This document shows positions 37,955 through 45,474 of a stretch of DNA of 64,000 nt, piece after piece. Source of the stretch: Planctomycetaceae bacterium (GTDB taxonomy: Bacteria > Planctomycetota > Planctomycetia > Planctomycetales > Planctomycetaceae). Location of the stretch: the NCBI GenBank assembly GCA_002724315.1, contig PBOJ01000124.1, positions 182,696-246,695 on the forward strand. Reading direction: 5' to 3'. Within the stretch, counting starts at the first letter, position 1; each line of letters opens with the position of its first letter. A model generated the notes under the pieces. The model did no database searches. It worked only from the letters and a program-made list of their open reading frames with translations, and was not told where the DNA came from. The position numbers and the translations under genes were made by a program.

Positions 37955-40024
37955 ATGCGATTGACACTCAGAACACTGCTGGCCTATCTGGACGATATTC
38001 TCGAGCCCGAACAGGCTCGTGAGATCGGGAAGAAGGCGGCCGAGAGTCCATCGGCATCGACCCTGATCGGGCGGATACGTGAAGTGACGCGACGGCGTCG
38101 ATTGACGGCACCGGCGCTGAGTGGCCCTGGAGTGGGGCTGGATCCGAACGTCGTTGCCGAGTATCTCGACAACACCCTGTCGGTCGAGGGGGTCAGTGAT
38201 GTCGAGCAGGTGTGTCTGGAATCGGACGTGCACCTGGCCGAGGTGGCTGCGTGTCACCAGGTGCTGACACTGGTGTTGGGTGAGCCGGTGACGGTCGTGC
38301 CCGAGAGTCGCGAACGGATGTACGCGTTGGGGACCAGCCGGGTTGAAGACGTTCTGGGAGACGCGACGTCGATGGTCGACGATCCGGCGGCCAATGACGT
38401 CCCCGAGCCTCAAAGTGAAGAGGGCCGTGCAGTGGCCGAGGCGGTCCAGCAGATCACGACAGTGCAACCGCCTGCCTGGAAGCGAAGCCTGCCCTACGTC
38501 ATCGTCTCGACCGTCGTCATGGTCTGGCTTTCGTTGTTCACCGTTTTCGAGGTGCCCCCGCCGGTGGCCGATGAGGGAACCAGGGTCGGGACCGGTGCTG
38601 TGGCCCCGGAGAAAGCGGTGGCCGTCGATACGGTCGACCCGGAAGCCGCCGGCGGTACGGCGGGATTGTCGACGATCGCATCGGTTCCCCCGTTGTCGGC
38701 GAGCGCGCCACTGGTCGATGGCAACATATCTTCACCACCGTCTGGTGATCGACCGTCACCACCGCCGGGGGAAAAGGTCTCCCCGGTGGTGGAGTCGCCT
38801 GACCCGGTTCAGCCGACCAAGCCGGTACGACCGATCCCGAAGGCGGAATTGCCGGCGACACGTTATGTGTCGGCGAGTGGCGTGTTGCTGAGACAGGACG
38901 ATCAAGGGGGGGACTGGATGGTACTGCCCTCCCAGGGGCAGGTTCGAGGGGGAGAACGCCTGGCGACGCCGGCCCCCTTCGTGGCCGACCTGGAGATCGA
39001 GGGGACGCCGGTTCGCGTCAGCCTTCTGGAGTCCAGTGTCGTGGCTCTTGACGGTGCGGCCGACGCGTTGTGTGAGATGACGATCAGTCGCGGTCGTGTC
39101 GTTTTCCACGCCGGACCGCCATCGACGGTCGCCAGCGGGCCGTTGGCGTTGCGGGTGACGGTGGGCACACGTCATTGGCGGCTGGTCCTGGCCGAACCGG
39201 ACACGGTTTGCGGAATCGAGGTTCGTCCGCGGTTTCCGACGACCTACGAACAGGATTTTGGTGGAGACTGGTACCTGGGCGGTCTGACCGTCGCCAATGG
39301 AACGGTTCATCTGTCGACCGACGCGCCCTCTGGTCCGGTTGTCCCGAGGCTGTCGTTGGTCAAGGGGGACTGGCTGTCGCTGGCTCCAGCGGATCTCGAT
39401 GTTGGAGATGCAGGTGGGCCGAAACCCCTGGCGGTGTTGCCGGGGTGGCTCGTTCCCGGTTCTCGGGTGACGTCGGCGGTCCAGCGGACGATGTCGGGTC
39501 GGTTTGCCCGGGAATTCGATCTCCAGCAACCAATTCGTCTCAGTGTGGTTGCCGCGATCAAGTCCCAGTTGTCGACGATCTCGAAACTGGCTGTCGGTTG
39601 CCTGGCGTTGACGGGACACGTTGAGCCTCTGGTGCAGACGTTGGCTGAATCGGAATTCTCCGAGTCTCGTCAGGAGGCCTTCGACGGGCTGAGGTTGTGG
39701 TTGGCGGGTGGGCCTGACCGCAGTCGGAAACTCAAGTTCGAGTTGGCAAAATGGTTCGAACAATCCCAGGTGGATCCGGTGTTCCGACTGTTGTGGGGTT
39801 TCGACAAGTCGGATGGCACGGGCCGGGAGACCTCGCGTCAACTGGTTGACTGGCTGGCCGTCGACCACGTTGCGATTCGCGAAATGGCCTTTTACCATGT
39901 TGAGCGGATGACTGGCCGGAAGTACGAGTACCGGCCCGATGCCCCGGCCGGGCGTCGCATGGCCGCCGTGGCCCGCTGGCGGGCCCACGTTCAGCGCGGT
40001 GGCGGCGTGCTGGTCGCACCCTGA
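37955..40024 (+). CDS. Membrane protein with anti-sigma-like N-terminus
   Basis: 689 residues from ATG 37955 (MRLTLRTLLAYLDDILEP), preferred because this N-terminus looks like a conserved planctomycete family; a GTG at 37850 would add a basic extension. Residues 1-120 are helical and resemble the cytoplasmic part of anti-sigma factors but lack the zinc motif HxxxCxxC. One membrane helix at about 180-200 (LPYVIVSTVVMVWLSLFTVF), a Pro-rich linker, then a large beta-rich outer region (YVSASGVLLRQDDQGGDW onward) and a helical C-terminus. It may sense an envelope signal and bind a cytoplasmic partner. No sigma gene adjoins it; function is inference. Confidence 0.75.
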   Translation: MRLTLRTLLAYLDDILEPEQAREIGKKAAESPSASTLIGRIREVTRRRRLTAPALSGPGVGLDPNVVAEYLDNTLSVEGVSDVEQVCLESDVHLAEVAACHQVLTLVLGEPVTVVPESRERMYALGTSRVEDVLGDATSMVDDPAANDVPEPQSEEGRAVAEAVQQITTVQPPAWKRSLPYVIVSTVVMVWLSLFTVFEVPPPVADEGTRVGTGAVAPEKAVAVDTVDPEAAGGTAGLSTIASVPPLSASAPLVDGNISSPPSGDRPSPPPGEKVSPVVESPDPVQPTKPVRPIPKAELPATRYVSASGVLLRQDDQGGDWMVLPSQGQVRGGERLATPAPFVADLEIEGTPVRVSLLESSVVALDGAADALCEMTISRGRVVFHAGPPSTVASGPLALRVTVGTRHWRLVLAEPDTVCGIEVRPRFPTTYEQDFGGDWYLGGLTVANGTVHLSTDAPSGPVVPRLSLVKGDWLSLAPADLDVGDAGGPKPLAVLPGWLVPGSRVTSAVQRTMSGRFAREFDLQQPIRLSVVAAIKSQLSTISKLAVGCLALTGHVEPLVQTLAESEFSESRQEAFDGLRLWLAGGPDRSRKLKFELAKWFEQSQVDPVFRLLWGFDKSDGTGRETSRQLVDWLAVDHVAIREMAFYHVERMTGRKYEYRPDAPAGRRMAAVARWRAHVQRGGGVLVAP

Positions 40025-40049
40025 TTCCCGCCTCTCTCGCTCGCGATTC

Positions 40050-41003
40050 ATGACGGCCACTCCTTCGACCACAGACGGTCCAATCGGCTGGGCCGGTCGG
40101 ATTCGACAGTTGCTCGAACTGGTCCGATTTAGCCATACGGTGTTTGCTCTGCCGTTCGCATTGTTGGCCGCGGTTCTGGCTTGGCGCGATCCTCGGACCG
40201 GGTTCGCCTGGCACCAACTGGTCGGGATTGTCCTGGCGATGGTCACCGCACGCAGTTCGGCAATGGCGTTCAACCGCCTGGCTGACCGGCGGCTTGATGC
40301 TGAGAATCCCCGTACTGAAGGTCGTCACCTGCCTGCTGGGATCCTGGGTGTCGGAATGGTCTGGACTTTCACCCTGTTCTGTTCAGCCGGTTTTGTCGCT
40401 TCGACCCTGGTGTTTCTGCTGGGTGAGACGTCCAACCCGTGGCCAATCCGGCTGTCCGTCCCGGTGTTGCTGTTCCTGTGGGGGTACTCCTACGCCAAAC
40501 GGTTCACCAGCCTGTGTCACTACTGGCTGGCCGCGGCGCTGATGCTTTCGCCCCTTTGTGTCTGGATCGCGATTCGCGGACAGGTGATCTCATCGGCCGC
40601 CGACCTGTCCGTCCCCGGCATGCTCGCGGCGGTGATCTTTTTCTGGGTTGGCGGCTTCGACATCATTTACGCCTGCCAGGATGCCGACCATGACCGGCAG
40701 GCGGGGCTGAACAGTGTGCCGGCGCGGCTGGGTATCGGAGGGGCCCTGAAGGTCGCCATGGCAAGTCACGCCGTGATGATCGGCTGTCTGTTTGGCCTGT
40801 GGTGGCTGGCTGGATTGGGACCACTGTTTCTGGGTGGCGCCGTGGCCGTCAGCGCCCTGCTGGTCTGGGAACACTGGCTGGTCCGTCCCGATGATCTGTC
40901 TCGCGTCGGTCAGGCGTTCTTTCACATCAACGCCCTGATCAGCCTGGGACTGCTCGTGGTGGGGCTGGCCGACGTTGTGCTGTTTCCCCTGTCGAACGCG
41001 TGA
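40050..41003 (+). CDS. mqnP: UbiA-type prenyltransferase of menaquinone synthesis
   Basis: 317 residues, eight to nine membrane helices. Two Asp-rich motifs of the family: AFNRLADRRLDAENPRTEGR and ACQDADHDRQAGLNSVPARL. In the futalosine pathway MqnP prenylates 1,4-dihydroxy-6-naphthoate; UbiA uses 4-hydroxybenzoate. The name mqnP is chosen because mqnE follows directly. No Shine-Dalgarno sequence is seen before ATG 40050, 25 bases after the preceding stop. Confidence 0.88.
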   Translation: MTATPSTTDGPIGWAGRIRQLLELVRFSHTVFALPFALLAAVLAWRDPRTGFAWHQLVGIVLAMVTARSSAMAFNRLADRRLDAENPRTEGRHLPAGILGVGMVWTFTLFCSAGFVASTLVFLLGETSNPWPIRLSVPVLLFLWGYSYAKRFTSLCHYWLAAALMLSPLCVWIAIRGQVISSAADLSVPGMLAAVIFFWVGGFDIIYACQDADHDRQAGLNSVPARLGIGGALKVAMASHAVMIGCLFGLWWLAGLGPLFLGGAVAVSALLVWEHWLVRPDDLSRVGQAFFHINALISLGLLVVGLADVVLFPLSNA

Positions 41004-41046
41004 ACGGGGAGGCTGCCGTATGCTGGCTGGCAGTGAATGCGGCGTC

Positions 41047-41064
41047 TAGAATGCGGTTAACCGC
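41047..41064 (+). promoter_or_regulatory. -10-like box with 12-base palindrome before mqnE
   Basis: TAGAAT at 41047-41052 is followed at once by the perfect palindrome GCGGTTAACCGC (41053-41064), 32 bases before the mqnE start. The position fits an operator over the transcription start. No good -35 box is seen. Confidence 0.35.
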
Positions 41065-41096
41065 GTGGATCTGCAGGCGTCTGGAGCGAAGCTGGG

Positions 41097-42260
41097 ATGA
41101 ACCAATTCTCTGGCAACCTGACCACCGATTCCCGGTTGTCGGCCATCGCCGAGACTGTCGAGAGCGGTCAGCGGGGGTCTCTTGAAGACGGTCTCTATCT
41201 CGACCAGCACGCTGACCTGCTGTTCCTCGGCAACCTGGCCAACACAATCCGGGAACGCAAGAACGGAAACCTGGCGTTCTACAACACCAACATCCACCTC
41301 AATCCCACCAACGTCTGTGTCTATCGCTGCGTCTTTTGTGCCTTCCGGTCCGACCTGAAGGCCGAGAAGGCCTACACGTTCGATGACCAGATGATTCGCG
41401 GACGGGTGTTGGAGGCGACGGAGGCGGGGGCGACAGAGATTCATGTCGTCGGCGGGCTGCACCACCAGAAGCCGTTCGACTGGTACCTCGACGTGGTGCG
41501 GGTGATTCGCGACGCCAATCCGTTGATCCACATCAAGGCGTGGACTGCCGTGGAGATCAACTGGTTCAGCCACATCACCAAGAAGCCGGTCCAATGGGTG
41601 CTCGAACAACTCATCGATGCCGGGCTCGGGAGCATGCCCGGTGGGGGGGCGGAGATCTTCGACTCGGAGATCCGGGGCCAGATTTGTGAACACAAGGCGG
41701 ACAGCCAGTCGTGGATCGATATTCATCGCTGTGCCCACCAGTTGGGACTCAGGACCAACGCCACGATGCTCTACGGCCATCTCGAGGAGTCCCGTCATCG
41801 GGTCGATCACCTCTGCCAGCTGCGGGAGTTGCAGGATGAGACCGGCGGATTCCAGACGTTCATCCCGCTGGCCTTCCATCCCGAAAACACCGGTCTGGAG
41901 CATCTCAGGCTTCCCAGCGGATTGGCCGATCTGAGGGTGATGGCCCTTTCCCGGGTCATGCTGGACAACTTCGATCACATCAAGGCCTACTGGATCATGC
42001 TCGGAGAGAAGACCGCCCAGGTCGCCCTGAGTTTCGGAGCTGACGATCTTGACGGGACGGTCGTGCATGAACTGATCTACCACGACGCGGGAGCGGAAAC
42101 GCCCGAGGGGCTGACCGTCGACCAGTTGCACCGGCTGATCCGTGAAGCCGGTCGGGAGCCCCGCGAACGTGACACGCTTTATCGCCGCGTGGTGCGTGAT
42201 GGGCACGAGTGGTCGATCGAGGAGCCGGTGGCTGCGGGGGGGCAGGGAGTCGAGATCTGA
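41097..42260 (+). CDS. mqnE: Aminofutalosine synthase, radical SAM
   Basis: 387 residues. Joins SAM and 3-[(1-carboxyvinyl)oxy]benzoate to form aminodeoxyfutalosine, an early step of the futalosine route to menaquinone. The iron-sulfur cluster cysteines are C74, C78, C81 in NVCVYRCVFCAF. Also typical are EIHVVGGLHHQKPFDWY, GLGSMPGGGAEIF, TNATMLYGHLEE and FIPLAFHP. Length and motifs match MqnE rather than MqnC. GGAGCGAAGCTGGG precedes ATG 41097. The DUF1805 and VOC genes follow closely and may be co-transcribed. Together with mqnP this shows that the organism makes menaquinone by the futalosine route. Confidence 0.93.
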   Translation: MNQFSGNLTTDSRLSAIAETVESGQRGSLEDGLYLDQHADLLFLGNLANTIRERKNGNLAFYNTNIHLNPTNVCVYRCVFCAFRSDLKAEKAYTFDDQMIRGRVLEATEAGATEIHVVGGLHHQKPFDWYLDVVRVIRDANPLIHIKAWTAVEINWFSHITKKPVQWVLEQLIDAGLGSMPGGGAEIFDSEIRGQICEHKADSQSWIDIHRCAHQLGLRTNATMLYGHLEESRHRVDHLCQLRELQDETGGFQTFIPLAFHPENTGLEHLRLPSGLADLRVMALSRVMLDNFDHIKAYWIMLGEKTAQVALSFGADDLDGTVVHELIYHDAGAETPEGLTVDQLHRLIREAGREPRERDTLYRRVVRDGHEWSIEEPVAAGGQGVEI

Positions 42261-42280
42261 GTCCGGAGAGGAGAATCGTG

Positions 42281-42628
42281 ATGGCAGAGAATCTTCCGAG
42301 ATCGATCACCACATCGATGCAGTTTGAGAACGGTCCAGCTATCGGGATCAGCAACCGATGGGTCGATGGACAGTACTGCTCGATTCTGACGCCGATCGGG
42401 ATCGTCGGCTGTGGGATTTACGATGTCGTGGTGCCCGCCGAGTTCAACCAGGCGCTGGCCGTCGCCCAGGGGACACCCGAATCCCCCCTGGTTGATCCCG
42501 AAGACCTGCTTGATGCCAGGATCGTCCGCTGTACGCCCCGGGCCGAGTCGCTCGGGATCCAGGCCGGGATGTCGGGGCGCGAGGCTGTCGAGTTGATGTT
42601 GCAGGCGTCCGGGGAGGTGGGTGACTGA
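42281..42628 (+). CDS. DUF1805 family protein (YunC-like)
   Basis: 115 residues, small cytoplasmic alpha/beta protein. The core VDGQYCSILTPIGIVGCGIY and IVRCTPRAESLGIQAGMSG match the DUF1805 family known from B. subtilis YunC, whose role is not settled. ATG 42281 follows GGAGAGGAGA. It lies 20 bases after mqnE and overlaps the next gene by one base (TGATG), so it is probably in the menaquinone operon. Confidence 0.82.
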   Translation: MAENLPRSITTSMQFENGPAIGISNRWVDGQYCSILTPIGIVGCGIYDVVVPAEFNQALAVAQGTPESPLVDPEDLLDARIVRCTPRAESLGIQAGMSGREAVELMLQASGEVGD

Positions 42629-43068
42629 TGAATTCCGTCGAGGCAACCCGGTTGAGTGAAACGGCACCGATTGCCGTCCGTACGCTCGACCATGTGACCG
42701 TGGTGGTTGGCGACCTGGAGGCGAGTCGGGCCTTTTACGTCGATGTGCTGGGCATGCTGGAAGTGCCGCGGCCGGCGTTTTCGTTTGACGGGCTGTGGTT
42801 CCAGAGTGGCCCGACCCAGATTCACCTGATCCTGGAATACGATGGTTCGGGGCCGGCCGGCAACCTGGTGCCCAGTGAGCATCGGGGCGCCCGGACGCAC
42901 CACTTCGCCTTCCAGGTCGATGACGCACACGCCTGTGCAGCGCGTTTGCAGGAACTGGACGTGCCGATTGTTGCGGGTCCGAAGGAGCGTCCCGATGGTG
43001 CGGTGCAGGTGTTTGTCTGTGATCCGGATGGCCACGTGGTCGAGTTGACCTCGGGACCTGGAGAATAG
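42628..43068 (+). CDS. VOC (glyoxalase-fold) metalloenzyme
   Basis: 146 residues. Two beta-alpha-beta-beta-beta units of the vicinal oxygen chelate fold. Likely metal ligands are His in LDHVTVVVGD, Glu in IHLILEYD, His in RTHHFAFQV and Glu in HVVELTSG, the usual H-E-H-E set of glyoxalase I and fosfomycin-resistance-type enzymes. ATG overlaps the DUF1805 stop as TGATG, so translation is coupled. Substrate unknown; it may act on an aldehyde or quinone-related compound given the neighbours. Confidence 0.85.
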   Translation: MNSVEATRLSETAPIAVRTLDHVTVVVGDLEASRAFYVDVLGMLEVPRPAFSFDGLWFQSGPTQIHLILEYDGSGPAGNLVPSEHRGARTHHFAFQVDDAHACAARLQELDVPIVAGPKERPDGAVQVFVCDPDGHVVELTSGPGE

Positions 43069-43152
43069 CCGCCGGGCGTTGAGCAAGATTCCCGGGGCGG
43101 GGACCGAAATCCGGAGAAAAGAGGCGGCTGGACCGCGCTGGGACGGCCGATC

Positions 43153-43179
43153 TATACTAACGGACACCAACGGTTGGTG
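43153..43179 (+). promoter_or_regulatory. -10 box with operator-like inverted repeat
   Basis: TATACT at 43153-43158, then CACCAAC-G-GTTGGTG at 43165-43179, a perfect 7-base inverted repeat with one central base, where transcription would start. It lies about 90 bases before the 65-residue membrane protein. No clear -35 box, which fits an activator- or repressor-controlled promoter. Confidence 0.4.
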
Positions 43180-43270
43180 GACCGACCCAAGCTGGATGGG
43201 GCGATGGCCTGTCCGGATGGTTCAAAATCGGACTGTGTGTCCTGGCGGACTCTGGAGCGGTTGGCGAGTC

Positions 43271-43468
43271 ATGAAGAGCATGATCCTGGCATCGATCAGT
43301 GTTTCGGCGATTGTCGGCGTGGTGGCTGTGCTGGACATGACCATGGGCCTGATTGGCCAGATGGGCATGGCTCCGTTCGGTGGCCAGATGACAATGGACA
43401 TCATGTTCGTCATCGCGGCCGTGCTGATCGGCCTCATGGGCTGGGAATCGATGAGAGAGCAGAAGTAG
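43271..43468 (+). CDS. Small two-helix membrane protein
   Basis: 65 residues. Two hydrophobic segments (ILASISVSAIVGVVAVLDM and MDIMFVIAAVLIGLMGWES) joined by a Gly/Met-rich turn, ending in a short charged tail. ATG 43271 is chosen because it starts the hydrophobic part; GGAG lies 13 bases upstream, a long spacing. The frame extends further upstream but the sequence there is not protein-like. It has its own promoter-like region with an inverted repeat. It is convergent with parE. No named family; unknown function. Confidence 0.7.
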   Translation: MKSMILASISVSAIVGVVAVLDMTMGLIGQMGMAPFGGQMTMDIMFVIAAVLIGLMGWESMREQK

Positions 43469-43482
43469 CTCCGGCGACCGGT

Positions 43483-45474
43483 CTAGATATCCAGGTCATC
43501 CGCCTCGTTGGCCTCGTCCATGATCACGCGGTATCGCTCCGAGGCGTCTCGGCCCAGAAGTTGCCGGAAGGTGTTGTCGGCGTCGAGTTGGCTCTCGATG
43601 TCGACTCTCAGCAGGATGCGTCGCGTCGGATCCAGCGTGGTGTCTTTCAACTGGTCGGCATTCATTTCGCCCAGGCCTTTGAAACGGTCGATGACCACCT
43701 TGCGTCCCGAAGCCGCGGCAGCGAGTACCTGTTCCTTGTCGGCATCGTCCTGGGCGTAGTACGTCTCGTTGCCGATCTCGATCCGGTACAACGGCGGCTG
43801 GGCGATGAAGAGTTTTCCCTGGCGAATCAATTCTCGCATGTGTCGGAAGAAGAACGTCAGCAGGAGCGTGCTGATGTGGTACCCGTCGCTGTCGGCATCC
43901 ATCAGCAGGATCACGCGGCCGTACCGGAGTTTGCGGATATCGCAGGCGGGGCCGATACCGGTGCCGAGTGTTTCGACGAGGTCCTGGATCGACTGGTTCG
44001 ACATGATCTTGGAGGTTGAGAGGGACTCGGTGTTGAGCACCTTGCCACGGAGGGGCAGGACGGCCTGGGTGCGGCTGTTGCGTCCCATGGCCGCGGTCCC
44101 GCCGGCCGAATCGCCTTCGACGATGAACAACTCGCTGTCCTCGCGGTTGCCGGCCCGGCAGTCGTAGAGTTTGCCGGGCAGGGTGCTGCGACGGTTGGCT
44201 GGTGTCTTGCGACGGATTTCCTTGGCCGCATCACGACTGGCCATGCGAGCGCGGGCGGCAAGCACGATCCGGCCGAGGATCGCGTCGGCAATCGACGGGT
44301 TGGCGTTGAGCCACGTTTCCAGTCCGGGCCGGATCAGTCCTTCGACCTGGCCGGACAGTTCGGGGTTGTTGAGTTTTTCCTTGGTCTGTCCCTGGAACAT
44401 GGGGTCGCCGAGGAACACCGAGATGATCGTGACGATGCCTTCACGGATGTCGTCGTTGGTGACCGTCACTCCCTTGGCCTTGATGTCGTGGACATCCATG
44501 TAGTTCTTGACCGCCTTGGCCACTCCGGTCCGCAGTCCGCTTTCGTGCGTTCCGCCGGCATGGGTGCGGATGCCGTTGACGTAACTGCGAACTTCCTCGT
44601 CAGTGGCTTCGGTCCAGTGCAATACGACCTCGATCCGATTTCCCCGGTCATCTTTTTCTGTCGAAAACGGGATCTCGTGGACCGATTTCTTCTGCCCGTC
44701 GGTGGTGATTTTCTCGAGATAGGCACCGATTCCCTCGGGATGATGCAACTCGTGTGTTTCGCCTTTGGTTTCGTCGTGAAAGAAGATCTTCAACCCGCCG
44801 TGGATGAAGGAGATGTCTTCGAGGTGTTGGCGGATGGTCTCGGGATTGAACTTGGTTCGACGGAAGATCGAATCGTCGGGACGAAAAAAAATGGTGGTGC
44901 CGTGGCCTCGAATCCTGCGGACCCGTTTGACTCCGGCGGTTGGCTGACCTCGCTTGTAACTCTGCATCCACTCGTGTCCGTCTCGTCGCACGGTTGCGAT
45001 CATTTCGGTCGAGAGTGCATTGACGACCGACGAGCCGACACCGTGGAGTCCACCGCTGCGAGCGTAGTTCTTGTCCGAGAACTTCCCACCGGCGTGGAGC
45101 GTGGTCAGGATCAACTCGAGTGCCGATTTCTTGGTCTTGGGATGCTTGTCGACAGGGATGCCACGTCCGTTGTCACTGACGGTGATCGAACTGCCGTCCT
45201 TGTGGAGCGTGCAGTTGATCCGATCGGTTTCTCCGGCGAGGAATTCGTCAACCGAGTTGTCGACGATTTCCCACAGCAGGTGATGCAGTCCGCGGGCGTC
45301 TGTGGTGCCGATGTACATGGCGGGACGCCGGCGGACGGCCTCGAGTCCCTCGAGAACCTCGATGTCCTTGGCCTGGTAGGAGCCCCCGTCCTTCTGGGAA
45401 CTCTTGGTACCAGCCGCATCCGTCTGCTTGTTTGTTTTTTTGGCGTTCTTGCCGGTTGCCGTCGCCATCCTCAT
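43483..45474 (-). CDS. parE: Type IIA topoisomerase subunit B (ParE/GyrB-like)
   Basis: 663 residues. GHKL ATPase and TOPRIM parts of the heterotetramer that passes DNA through double-strand breaks. Motifs: IVDNSVDE, DNGRGIPVD, GGLHGVGSSVVNAL, YVNGIRTHAGGTHE, EGDSAGG, LPLRGKVLN, MDADSDG and RFKGLGEM. The Lys/Thr/Gln-rich N-terminus (about 35 residues) is an extension. It lacks the GyrB-specific 170-residue insert of proteobacteria. ATG 45474 overlaps the parC stop (ATGA), so the two subunits are made together. ParE is chosen over GyrB because it pairs with parC here; this could be the second topoisomerase of the genome. Confidence 0.92.
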   Translation of the reverse strand: MRMATATGKNAKKTNKQTDAAGTKSSQKDGGSYQAKDIEVLEGLEAVRRRPAMYIGTTDARGLHHLLWEIVDNSVDEFLAGETDRINCTLHKDGSSITVSDNGRGIPVDKHPKTKKSALELILTTLHAGGKFSDKNYARSGGLHGVGSSVVNALSTEMIATVRRDGHEWMQSYKRGQPTAGVKRVRRIRGHGTTIFFRPDDSIFRRTKFNPETIRQHLEDISFIHGGLKIFFHDETKGETHELHHPEGIGAYLEKITTDGQKKSVHEIPFSTEKDDRGNRIEVVLHWTEATDEEVRSYVNGIRTHAGGTHESGLRTGVAKAVKNYMDVHDIKAKGVTVTNDDIREGIVTIISVFLGDPMFQGQTKEKLNNPELSGQVEGLIRPGLETWLNANPSIADAILGRIVLAARARMASRDAAKEIRRKTPANRRSTLPGKLYDCRAGNREDSELFIVEGDSAGGTAAMGRNSRTQAVLPLRGKVLNTESLSTSKIMSNQSIQDLVETLGTGIGPACDIRKLRYGRVILLMDADSDGYHISTLLLTFFFRHMRELIRQGKLFIAQPPLYRIEIGNETYYAQDDADKEQVLAAAASGRKVVIDRFKGLGEMNADQLKDTTLDPTRRILLRVDIESQLDADNTFRQLLGRDASERYRVIMDEANEADDLDI

